From: an uncultured Oscillospiraceae bacterium
GTDB taxonomy: Bacteria; Bacillota; Clostridia; Oscillospirales; Acutalibacteraceae
Assembly (NCBI GenBank): GCA_910587835.1
Contig: CAJUNQ010000026.1
Coordinates: 1-30,947, forward strand
Direction of reading: 5' to 3'
DNA length: 30,947 nt
A model generated the notes under the pieces. That model saw only the letters and a list, made by a program, of their open reading frames with translations. It ran no database searches and was not told the origin of the DNA. Positions 14,165-21,129 of this stretch are shown piece after piece. Each line of letters begins with the position of its first letter. The stretch's first letter is position 1. A program made the translations under genes and the position numbers.

Positions 14165-14256
14165 TTGGCCGGAAACGAGGGATTTCAAGACAGAAACCCG
14201 CAGTTTTTGACGCCAAAAGCGCCGTTTCCGGTCAAAACAGGCCCTATTTCAGAGCT
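14165..14256. repeat. Dispersed repeat, copy 1
   Basis: It shares GGCCGGAAA, GATTT, TTTTTGAC, AAAAGCGCCGTTT, CGG, CAAAA, ACAG and ATTTCAG in the same order with 24976-25060. Its ends pair: CCGGAAACG with CGTTTCCGG. The two copies lie in different contexts, one before the hydrolase cluster and one between convergent genes. No gene or clear promoter is seen in 13882-14354. Confidence 0.7.
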
Positions 14257-14354
14257 TAAAATCAACTTCGGGGCGGGCTCCCCCACCCCGCAAAACCGAG
14301 AAACCCTGCCGGCGGCGCAGCCTATGCCGCCGGCGCAGCGAAAAAGGAGGGGCT

Positions 14355-15290
14355 ATGCCCATCAACAAAGCCATGCTCGCAGCCCTCAGCCTGCTCTCTT
14401 ACCCAGAGCTGGAGGTGGAAAAAACCTACCGGATCGAGCGGCGGCTGCAAAGCCTGACCGCCCGCCGTGCCCGAAAGCCCTGGCTCTACCGAATCTGGGA
14501 GCACCAGGTGTCCTCTGGGGGCGGCCAGGCGCCCATGCGCATTTTCACCCCCAGGCAGCGGAGCCGGGACTGTGTGCTGCTGTTTTTTCACGGCGGGGGC
14601 TGGGTGACCGGGTCTATTGACTCTTACGACGGGATCTGCGGGGACATGGCCGCCCAAACCGGCTGCGTGGTGGCCTCGGTGGACTACCGGCTGGCCCCGG
14701 AGCACCGGTTTCCCGCCGCGGTAGAGGACTGCTACGCCGCGGCCCGGGAGGTCTTTCTCCACAGCGATCTGCTGGGCTGTCCCTGGGAGAACGTGGTGCT
14801 GGCCGGGGACAGCGCGGGGGGCAATTTAGCCGCCGCGGTGTCCCTGATGGCCCGGGACAGGGGGGAGTTTCTGCCCCGGCGGCAGATTCTCATCTACCCC
14901 GCCCTGGCCAGCGACCACTCGGAGGCCTCGGGCTTTCCCTCTGTGCGGGAGAACGGCACGGGCTATCTGCTCACCTCCAAGCGGGTGCGGGAGTTTTTCG
15001 CCCTGTACCAGGCCGGCGAGGAGGACCTGCGCAGCCCCTATCTGGCCCCCCTGAACGCCGAAAGCCTGGCCTGTCAGCCAGACACCCTGGTGATTACGGC
15101 GGAGTTCTGCCCCCTGCGGGACGAGGGCGAGGCCTATGGACAGAGGCTGCGGGAGGCGGGCTGCTATGCCCAGGTCCGCCGGATTCCCGACGCCCTGCAC
15201 GGCTTTTTCTCTCTGCCCCTGTGGTTCCGGCAGGTCAGGGACGTGTATGAAATCATCAACGCTTTTTTGGAGGGGGATTATGAACGATAG
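14355..15290 (+). CDS. Alpha/beta hydrolase, hormone-sensitive-lipase (HSL) family
   Basis: This 311-aa protein starts at the ATG at 14355 after AAGGAGG. It has the HSL signature: oxyanion motif FFHGGGWVTGS, the tyrosine block VDYRLAPEHRFPAAVED, nucleophile elbow GDSAGG with S153, and H282 in ALHGFFS. The usual acid motif DPLRDEG reads CPLRDEG, so Cys252 takes the place of the catalytic Asp; E250 or D256 might substitute. The family hydrolyses short- to medium-chain esters. There is no signal peptide, so it is cytoplasmic. The next gene starts inside its 3' end (11-nt overlap), giving a tightly coupled trio with an acyltransferase-like protein and a zinc-ribbon membrane protein. The true substrate is unknown. 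Confidence 0.88.
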   Translation: MPINKAMLAALSLLSYPELEVEKTYRIERRLQSLTARRARKPWLYRIWEHQVSSGGGQAPMRIFTPRQRSRDCVLLFFHGGGWVTGSIDSYDGICGDMAAQTGCVVASVDYRLAPEHRFPAAVEDCYAAAREVFLHSDLLGCPWENVVLAGDSAGGNLAAAVSLMARDRGEFLPRRQILIYPALASDHSEASGFPSVRENGTGYLLTSKRVREFFALYQAGEEDLRSPYLAPLNAESLACQPDTLVITAEFCPLRDEGEAYGQRLREAGCYAQVRRIPDALHGFFSLPLWFRQVRDVYEIINAFLEGDYER

Positions 15291-16566
15291 AAGCTATCTG
15301 CCCTGGTGGAGGCTGGACAACGCGGCGAAAATATTCCCCTCCACCAGCTCGGCCCACGATTCCAAGGTGTTCCGCTTCTTCTGCGAGCTGAAGGAGGAGG
15401 TGGAGCCCGCAGCCCTGCAAGCTGCCCTGGACCGGACCATGGAGCGGTTTCCCCTTTACCGCTGCGTGCTCAAGCGGGGGTGGTTCTGGTACTATTTGGA
15501 GGACAGCCCCCTGCCCGCTGTGGCCCGGCCCGAGGACCTGCCCCCCTGCTTTCCCCTGTACCCCTCCGCCCGGCGAAGCCTGCTGTTTCGGGTGCTCTAC
15601 TACCGCAGGCGGGTCAGCCTGGAGGTGTACCATGTGCTCTCAGACGGGGCCGGGGCCCTGGACTTTCTGCGGGCCCTGGTCTGGGAGTACCTCTCAATCC
15701 GCTACCCCCAGGCCGGCCTCCCCCAGGGCGGCGCGCCGGCCTTTGGGGTATCTGACCAGCAGAAGGAGGCGGACAGCTTTCAGAAGTACTACGAAAAGCC
15801 TGCCCGGCGGTTCGGCCTGGACCCTGCCGCCTACCAGATTCCCGGGGAGCGTCTGCCCAAAAACCGGCTGGCCATTCTCGAGGGCCGCATCCCCACCGCC
15901 AGCCTGCTGGCCTGCGCCCGGTCCCGGGGGGCCACCCTTACCGAGCTGCTCACTGCGGTTCTGCTCCGGTCCATACACGAGGGTATGCGGGTGCGGGACC
16001 AGAAAAAGCCGGTGGTCATCACCATTCCGGTGAACCTGCGCAACTACTTCCCCTCCTTTTCCTCCCGGAACTTTTTCGCCATTATTCATGTGGGCTATGA
16101 CTTTGGCAGGAATGAGGACAGCCTGCCCGCTGTGCTGGCCCAGGTGAAGCGCAGCTTTGAGGAAAAGCTCACCCAAGAGCAGCTGAAGGCCCAGATGAAC
16201 AGCCTGTGCGCCCTGGAGCACAATTTCCCCATCCGCATGGCCCCCCTGCCTCTGAAGGACGTGGTTCTGCGCTGGGCCAACCGTCTGGCGGCCCATGGGG
16301 CCACCGCCTCCTTCTCCAATGTGGGGCGGCTTGCCATGCCAAAGGGCGCGGAGAAATATATCCGGCAGTTCGGGGTGCTCACCTGCGCGGGGTGCCTGCA
16401 GGCCTGCGCCGTCTCCTTTCAGGACAGCTTTGTCATCACCTTTGCCAGCCCCTTCCGCTCCCGTGAGACTGAGCGGGTGTTCTTTCAGGAGCTCTCCCGG
16501 CTGGGGCTGGACGTTACCCTGACCACAAATATTGAGGAGGAGGCGGAGCAGCATGTTGTTTTGTGA
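15280..16566 (+). CDS. Acyltransferase-like protein of the condensation/alcohol acetyltransferase fold
   Basis: This 428-aa protein starts at the ATG at 15280, with a GGAGGGGG ribosome site inside the preceding gene. The N-terminal half has the HxxxDG active-site motif, HVLSDGAGALDFL (H118, D122), of the CoA-dependent acyltransferase superfamily shared by chloramphenicol acetyltransferase, alcohol acetyltransferases and NRPS condensation domains. Later blocks (VVITIPVNLRNYFPSFSSRNFF, ASFSNVGRLAMP, FASPFRSRETERVFF) fit the alcohol acetyltransferase-like subgroup. It has no carrier-protein or adenylation neighbours, so it is not an NRPS module. Transfer of an acyl group to an alcohol or lipid, with the hydrolase upstream acting in reverse or as an editing step, is only a guess. 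Confidence 0.8.
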   Translation: MNDRSYLPWWRLDNAAKIFPSTSSAHDSKVFRFFCELKEEVEPAALQAALDRTMERFPLYRCVLKRGWFWYYLEDSPLPAVARPEDLPPCFPLYPSARRSLLFRVLYYRRRVSLEVYHVLSDGAGALDFLRALVWEYLSIRYPQAGLPQGGAPAFGVSDQQKEADSFQKYYEKPARRFGLDPAAYQIPGERLPKNRLAILEGRIPTASLLACARSRGATLTELLTAVLLRSIHEGMRVRDQKKPVVITIPVNLRNYFPSFSSRNFFAIIHVGYDFGRNEDSLPAVLAQVKRSFEEKLTQEQLKAQMNSLCALEHNFPIRMAPLPLKDVVLRWANRLAAHGATASFSNVGRLAMPKGAEKYIRQFGVLTCAGCLQACAVSFQDSFVITFASPFRSRETERVFFQELSRLGLDVTLTTNIEEEAEQHVVL

Positions 16567-17212
16567 GCAGTGCCGGGTGCATGTCACAGGCTCCTCGGGC
16601 CGGTGCCCCCTGTGCCAGAGCCCCCTGACCGGCCAGCCGGAGGAAAACGCCTACCCAGTCCTCCGGGCGGGAAAAAGCCCCCTGCGCCTGCCCCTGCGGC
16701 TGGCCGCTCTGGCCACGGTGGCAGTGGCCGCAGCGTGCTTTGCCATAAACCTCAGCCTGCCGGACACCGGCTGGTGGAGCGCCATTGTGGCCGCTGCCCT
16801 GGCAAGCACCTGGCTGCTGCTGGGGGTGACGGTCCGTAAGCGGGGCAGCCCCATGAAGGCCATTGTCTGGCAGCTGGGGGCCGTCTCCGCCGTCACCCTT
16901 TTGTGGGACCTGTGCACCGGCTTCGCGGGCTGGTCTCTGGACTTTGTTCTGCCCATCTTCCTCCCCTGCGTTCAGCTGGCCGCGCTCATAGCGGCAAAGG
17001 CCCTGGGCCTGCGCCCGGCGGACTACCTGTTCTCCCTCACCCTGTGCATTCTGGCGGGCTTTCTCCCGCTGATCCCCCTGCTGTGCGGCGCGTTGGGGGT
17101 GGTCTACCCCTCGGTCATCTGCGCGGGCATCAGCCTGGTGGCCCTGGCCGCGCTGCTTCTGTTCAAAGGAGCCGAGCTAAAGGCCGACGCCCAGCGGCGG
17201 CTGCACCTTTAG
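16553..17212 (+). CDS. Zinc-ribbon membrane protein, DUF6320-like
   Basis: This 219-aa protein starts at the ATG at 16553, overlapping the previous gene by 14 nt, with GGAGG upstream. The N-terminus is a zinc ribbon (C4, C7, C18, C21: FCEQC...CPLC), followed by about six membrane spans from residue ~45 to 205. This layout matches what I know as DUF6320, which travels with the same hydrolase and acyltransferase-like genes in other Clostridia; that link is from memory, not searched. Its role is unknown; anchoring the two soluble enzymes at the membrane is possible. The TAG stop codon coincides with the first bases of a repeat element. Confidence 0.75.
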   Translation: MLFCEQCRVHVTGSSGRCPLCQSPLTGQPEENAYPVLRAGKSPLRLPLRLAALATVAVAAACFAINLSLPDTGWWSAIVAAALASTWLLLGVTVRKRGSPMKAIVWQLGAVSAVTLLWDLCTGFAGWSLDFVLPIFLPCVQLAALIAAKALGLRPADYLFSLTLCILAGFLPLIPLLCGALGVVYPSVICAGISLVALAALLLFKGAELKADAQRRLHL

Positions 17213-17566
17213 GGCTGGTTCGGGAATAGAGAAAGCGGCAGATTTTTGAGCGGAAGCGGCCCATTGTAAGGAAAAAACTGCGGGCTGTACATGCTGTACC
17301 ACGGCACCGCAGTACCATTGTACTGCCGCATCGTTGGACTGTCGTACTTCCCGTACCGCGTGGATTTTCAGCGCGGGAAGCGTCCCCATCCAGGGCTTGC
17401 TTGAGAATAAAGGAAGCAGCAGATTTTGAGCAGAAGCAGGCCCATCTCAAGAAAAAAACGTGGGCTGCACACATTGTACCACAGCGCCGCAGTACCGTTG
17501 TACTGCCGCATCGTTGTACTGTCGTACTACCCGGTACCACATGAATTTTCAGCGCGGGAAGCGTCC
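17210..17566. repeat. Two tandem 181-bp repeats, first one starting at the gene's stop codon
   Basis: Units start at 17211 (AGGGCTGGTTC) and 17392 (AGGGCTTGCTTG). They end alike in TTTTCAGCGCGGGAAGCGTCC. Each holds six GTAC tetramers and a perfect hairpin, GCAGTAC-N4-GTACTGC (17309-17326, loop CATT; 17489-17506, loop CGTT). Their first 40 bp resemble the element at 13879. In 17567-17689 I see only GC-rich filler before the next promoter. Confidence 0.8.
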
Positions 17567-17689
17567 GCCTCTGGGCAAGGGGCGGGCGTTTTTGTCTTTT
17601 CAATGGAGCCCCGCGCCCGGCTCTGTCTCCCGCCGGGGCGGGGCTGAAAAAAATTCCCGGGGCGGGGCGGGCTTAATTTCAAAAAGCCA

Positions 17690-17718
17690 TTGCATTCCCG
17701 GGTTCTTTGGGTTATACT
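17690..17718 (+). promoter_or_regulatory. Promoter of tdh-kbl
   Basis: TTGCAT (17690-17695) and TATACT (17713-17718) are separated by 17 bp, placing the transcript start about 60 nt before tdh. Confidence 0.85.
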
Positions 17719-17783
17719 GGTGCCATGCAGAGCCGCCAGGCTCCGCAGTCCTATAAATTCATCAGGAAAATGAGGAATCGAAT

Positions 17784-18836
17784 ATGAGCGGCAACACCAT
17801 GTGGGCCCTGGTCAAGGAACAGCCCGCCCAGGGCCTGTGGATGAAGCGGGCGCCCGTTCCCCCTGTGGGCCCCAACGACGTGAAGATCAAAATCCGCAAA
17901 ACCGCGATCTGCGGCACCGACGTACATATCTACCAGTGGAACGACTGGGCTCAGCACACCATCCCCGTCGGCCTGACCGCGGGCCATGAGTATGTGGGCG
18001 AGGTGGTGGAGGTAGGCCCCGGCGTGGAGGGCTTCCGCCCCGGAGACCTGGTGTCCGGCGAGGGGCACATCACCTGCGGCAAGTGCCGCAACTGCCTGGA
18101 GGGCCACAAGGAGAACTGCAAGGAGGCCAAGGGCGTGGGAGTCAACCGCAGCGGCGCTTTTGCCGAGTATCTGGTCATCCCCTCCTCCAATGTGTGGCCC
18201 TGCAACCCCCATGTGCCCGAGGAGCTGTACGCCATCTTCGACCCCCTGGGCAACGCCGCCCACACCGCCCTCTCCTATGAGGTGCTGGGCGAGGACGTGC
18301 TCATCACCGGGGCGGGGCCCATTGGCATCATGGCGGCGGCCATTGCCAAGTTCTCCGGCGCGCGCCATGTCATCGTTACCGACATGAACGACTACCGGCT
18401 GGACCTGGCCAAAAGGCTGGGGGCCACGGAGACGGTCAACCTGAAAAACCGCAGGCTGGCCGACGTGATGAAGCAGGTGGGCATGACCGAGGGCTTTGAC
18501 GTGGGCATGGAGATGTCCGGCAGTCAGGCGGGGCTTTCGGATATGATCAAAAACATGAAGCACGGGGGCAAAATCGCCCTGCTGGGCCTGCTGCCCGCCA
18601 GCACCCAGGTGGACATGGAGACGGTGATCTTCAACGGGCTGAACCTGCGGGGCATCTACGGCCGCAAGGTGTGGGACACCTGGTATAAGATGACCACCAT
18701 GATTCAGGCCGGGCTGGACATTGCCCCCATCATCACCCACCGCTTTGACATTCGGGACTATGAAAAGGGCTTTGAGGCCATGATCTCCGGCCAGTCCGGC
18801 AAGGTGGTGCTGGACTGGACCCATATCAACGACTGA
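17784..18836 (+). CDS. tdh: L-threonine 3-dehydrogenase
   Basis: This 350-aa zinc-dependent medium-chain dehydrogenase is close to the family's usual length (E. coli Tdh is 341). It oxidises L-threonine with NAD+ to 2-amino-3-oxobutyrate. The catalytic zinc site shows C43 (AICGTDVHIY) and H68-E69 (GHEYVGEVVEVGPGV). The structural zinc is held by C98, C101, C104 and C112. The NAD fold shows ITGAGPIGIMAA and VTDMNDYRLDLAKRLGA. FDPLGNAAHTAL is typical of Tdh. The start ATG follows ATGAGG. kbl, the next enzyme of the pathway, starts 16 nt downstream, which confirms the assignment over sorbitol or alcohol dehydrogenase. Confidence 0.96.
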   Translation: MSGNTMWALVKEQPAQGLWMKRAPVPPVGPNDVKIKIRKTAICGTDVHIYQWNDWAQHTIPVGLTAGHEYVGEVVEVGPGVEGFRPGDLVSGEGHITCGKCRNCLEGHKENCKEAKGVGVNRSGAFAEYLVIPSSNVWPCNPHVPEELYAIFDPLGNAAHTALSYEVLGEDVLITGAGPIGIMAAAIAKFSGARHVIVTDMNDYRLDLAKRLGATETVNLKNRRLADVMKQVGMTEGFDVGMEMSGSQAGLSDMIKNMKHGGKIALLGLLPASTQVDMETVIFNGLNLRGIYGRKVWDTWYKMTTMIQAGLDIAPIITHRFDIRDYEKGFEAMISGQSGKVVLDWTHIND

Positions 18837-18852
18837 AAGGGAGGGCATTGCT

Positions 18853-20046
18853 ATGCCGCGCAAGGATGATATTCTGAAAATATACGCCAAAGAGGTGGAG
18901 GACATTCGGGCAGCGGGGCTGTTCAAGGGAGAGGCCCCCTTTGTCTCCCCCCAGGGGGCCCGGGTGACCCTGGAAGACGGCCGCCGGCTGCTGTGTATGT
19001 GTGCCAACAACTATCTGGGACTGGGCAACAGCCCCAGGCTGATTGAGGCCGCCAAGCGCACCTATGACGAAAAGGGCTACGGCCTGGCCTCGGTGCGGTT
19101 TATCTGCGGCACCCAGGACATTCACAAGCAGCTGGAACAGAAGCTTTCGAGCTTTTTGGGCGCCGACGACACCATTCTCTACTCCTCCTGCTTTGACGCC
19201 AACGGGGGGCTGTTCGAGACCCTGCTTACAGCAGAGGACGCGGTGATCAGCGACGAGCTGAACCATGCCTCCATCATCGACGGGGTGCGCCTGTGCAAGG
19301 CCAAGCGCTACCGCTATAAAAACAACGACATGGGGGACCTGGAAGCCCAGCTGAAGGCGGCGGATGAGGCCGGGGCCCGCATCAAGCTGATTGCCACCGA
19401 CGGGGTCTTCTCTATGGACGGCATCATCTGCAACCTGAAGGGTGTGTGCGACCTGGCGGACCAGTACAACGCCCTGGTGATGGTGGACGACAGCCACGCC
19501 GTGGGCTTTGTGGGCAAAACCGGCCGGGGCACCCCCGAGCACTGCGGGGTTGAGGGCCGGGTGGACATTATCACCGGCACCCTGGGCAAGGCCCTGGGCG
19601 GGGCCTCCGGGGGCTACACCAGCGGCCGGCAGGAGATTATCGACCTGCTGCGCCAGCGCAGCCGCCCCTATCTGTTCTCCAACACCCTGGCCCCCGCCAT
19701 TGCCGGGGCCAGCATAGAGATGCTGAACATGCTGGAGGAGAGCACCGCCCTGCGGGACCATTTGGAGGAGGTGACCGGCTATTACCGGCAGCTGCTGGTG
19801 GAGAACGGCTTTGACATTATCCCCGGCGCCCACCCCTGCGTGCCTGTCATGCTCTACGACGAGAAGCTGGCGGTGGAATACGCCCGCCGGATGATGGAAA
19901 AGGGCGTGTATGTGGTGGCCTTCTCCTACCCGGTGGTGCCCAAGGGCCGGGCCCGCATCCGCACCCAGGTCTGCGCCAGCCACACCAAAGAGGACGTGGA
20001 GTTTGCCGTACAGTGCTTCAAGGAGGTTCGGGACGAGCTGAAGTAA
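18853..20046 (+). CDS. kbl: Glycine C-acetyltransferase (2-amino-3-ketobutyrate CoA ligase)
   Basis: This 397-aa PLP enzyme converts the unstable tdh product plus CoA to glycine and acetyl-CoA, completing threonine catabolism. It is an alpha-oxoamine synthase: CANNYLGLGNSPRLIEAA, GLASVRFICGTQDIHKQLE, ELNHASIIDGVRL, MVDDSHAVGFVGKTGRGT, and TGTLGKALGGASGGY with the PLP lysine K246. The ribosome site is AAGGGAGGG. The related enzymes BioF and HemA are ruled out by the tdh neighbour and the Kbl-type motifs. A strong terminator follows. Confidence 0.96.
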   Translation: MPRKDDILKIYAKEVEDIRAAGLFKGEAPFVSPQGARVTLEDGRRLLCMCANNYLGLGNSPRLIEAAKRTYDEKGYGLASVRFICGTQDIHKQLEQKLSSFLGADDTILYSSCFDANGGLFETLLTAEDAVISDELNHASIIDGVRLCKAKRYRYKNNDMGDLEAQLKAADEAGARIKLIATDGVFSMDGIICNLKGVCDLADQYNALVMVDDSHAVGFVGKTGRGTPEHCGVEGRVDIITGTLGKALGGASGGYTSGRQEIIDLLRQRSRPYLFSNTLAPAIAGASIEMLNMLEESTALRDHLEEVTGYYRQLLVENGFDIIPGAHPCVPVMLYDEKLAVEYARRMMEKGVYVVAFSYPVVPKGRARIRTQVCASHTKEDVEFAVQCFKEVRDELK

Positions 20047-20069
20047 GCCGCCGCCCTTGAGACACAGCG

Positions 20070-20113
20070 AAGGGCTCTCTGGCCTGGGCGCGCCGGTCAG
20101 AGAGCCCTTTCAT
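20070..20113 (+). terminator. Terminator of tdh-kbl
   Basis: AAGGGCTCTCTG (20070-20081) pairs with CAGAGAGCCCTT (20098-20109), ending in TTTCAT, 23 bp after the kbl stop. Confidence 0.85.
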
Positions 20114-20240
20114 ACCTTCCCAGGCCTCCCACCTCTGTACTGTAGGGAAGCCCGACACAGAAGCGAAAGGCCTTTGAGAATTTACCGGTTCTCAGGCAGA
20201 CAGCGCAAGCCCTTTGATTTTCAGAAAGGCGGTGTGTCAG

Positions 20241-20972
20241 ATGAAATGTCCGCGCTGCGGCGCAAATCTGCCAAAGGGGGCAAAAGCCTGCGGCAGCTGC
20301 GGCGCACAGCTTGTGGCAGGCCAATACTGCCCCCATTGCGGCAGGGTAATCCCCAAGGGTTCTCCAAAATGTCCAAAATGCGGGAAGGACCTTGCCCAGC
20401 CCTCCCCTTCTCCCGGCCAGAAAAAGCCCCTGACCCGTCGCTGGTGGTTCTGGGCAGTATGCGCGCTGCTGACGCTGGGCATCATCAGCAACCTGGGCCA
20501 GGCCATGAAAAAAGGCGGCGGAGGCTCCGGCTCAGGCCGGGCCAGCTCCGCTTCTGCTGTGGAGTCCCCTTCTCCCGCCCCCACGGCAGCCCCCACCCTG
20601 CAGCCCGGGCCAACGGCCAGCCCATCGCCTGCGCCTACGCCTGTTCCCACGCCCACAGCCACCCCGGCTCCCACACCAAAGCCCACCCCGGAGCCCACCG
20701 CAGCGCCTACCCCAGAGCCTACGCCCCAGCCCACCAAAGCCCCCACGCCCCAGCCCGGCAATGGTGGAAGCAACAACTTTGACACATACGACAATCCCGA
20801 CCAACAGCAAACCAGTGCCAAGTATGTACTAAACACCAATACGATGAAATTCCATTTTCCCCAGTGCAAGGATGTCAAGAAAATCGCACCGGACAACTAC
20901 GCACCATTCGACGGCACCAGAGATGAAGCGGCCGCCAACGGCTATTCTCCCTGCGGCCATTGCAAGCCATAA
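20241..20972 (+). CDS. Double zinc-ribbon, single-span membrane protein with Pro/Thr linker
   Basis: This 243-aa protein starts at the ATG at 20241 (MKCPRCGANLPKGAKACGSCG); a TTG at 20214 is possible but weaker. Two zinc ribbons use C3/C6/C17/C20 and C30/C33/C44/C47. One membrane span follows (~68-86), then a long Pro/Thr/Ala linker (~105-180) of PTP-type repeats. The C-terminal ~50 residues (YVLNTNTMKFHFPQC, IAPDNYAPFDGTRDEAAANGYSPCGHCKP) match a small module often found at the ends of secreted nuclease- or ComEC-like proteins. The cytoplasmic ribbons and outward C-terminal module suggest a surface anchor or sensor, but no function is established. It has its own terminator. Confidence 0.82.
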   Translation: MKCPRCGANLPKGAKACGSCGAQLVAGQYCPHCGRVIPKGSPKCPKCGKDLAQPSPSPGQKKPLTRRWWFWAVCALLTLGIISNLGQAMKKGGGGSGSGRASSASAVESPSPAPTAAPTLQPGPTASPSPAPTPVPTPTATPAPTPKPTPEPTAAPTPEPTPQPTKAPTPQPGNGGSNNFDTYDNPDQQQTSAKYVLNTNTMKFHFPQCKDVKKIAPDNYAPFDGTRDEAAANGYSPCGHCKP

Positions 20973-20977
20973 AGCGT

Positions 20978-21010
20978 GCCCGCCCCAACGCCGGGGCGGG
21001 CTTTCTCTCT
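20978..21010 (+). terminator. Terminator of the zinc-ribbon protein gene
   Basis: GCCCGCCCC (20978-20986) pairs with GGGGCGGGC (20993-21001), followed by TTTCTCTCT, 5 bp after the stop codon. Confidence 0.85.
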
Positions 21011-21059
21011 GGTCAGCCCCCTCTGGGCGGGATTATTTTCTCTTTTTCACAATAGCCTA

Positions 21060-21088
21060 TGGACTTTTCTCCCCGGTCATGGTATCAT
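21060..21088 (+). promoter_or_regulatory. Promoter of the beta-glucosidase gene
   Basis: TGGACT (21060-21065) and TATCAT (21083-21088) are 17 bp apart, with TGG before the -10 (extended form). It lies 42 bp before the start codon. Confidence 0.6.
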
Positions 21089-21129
21089 TTACCTGTAGCA
21101 TTTTACTTCAGGAAGGAGCTGCTCTGCAA

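Noticed and set aside
17567..17783. Possible glycine or threonine riboswitch upstream of tdh-kbl
   Set aside because: The promoter lies only about 65 bp before the start codon, leaving too little leader, and no aptamer motifs are seen.
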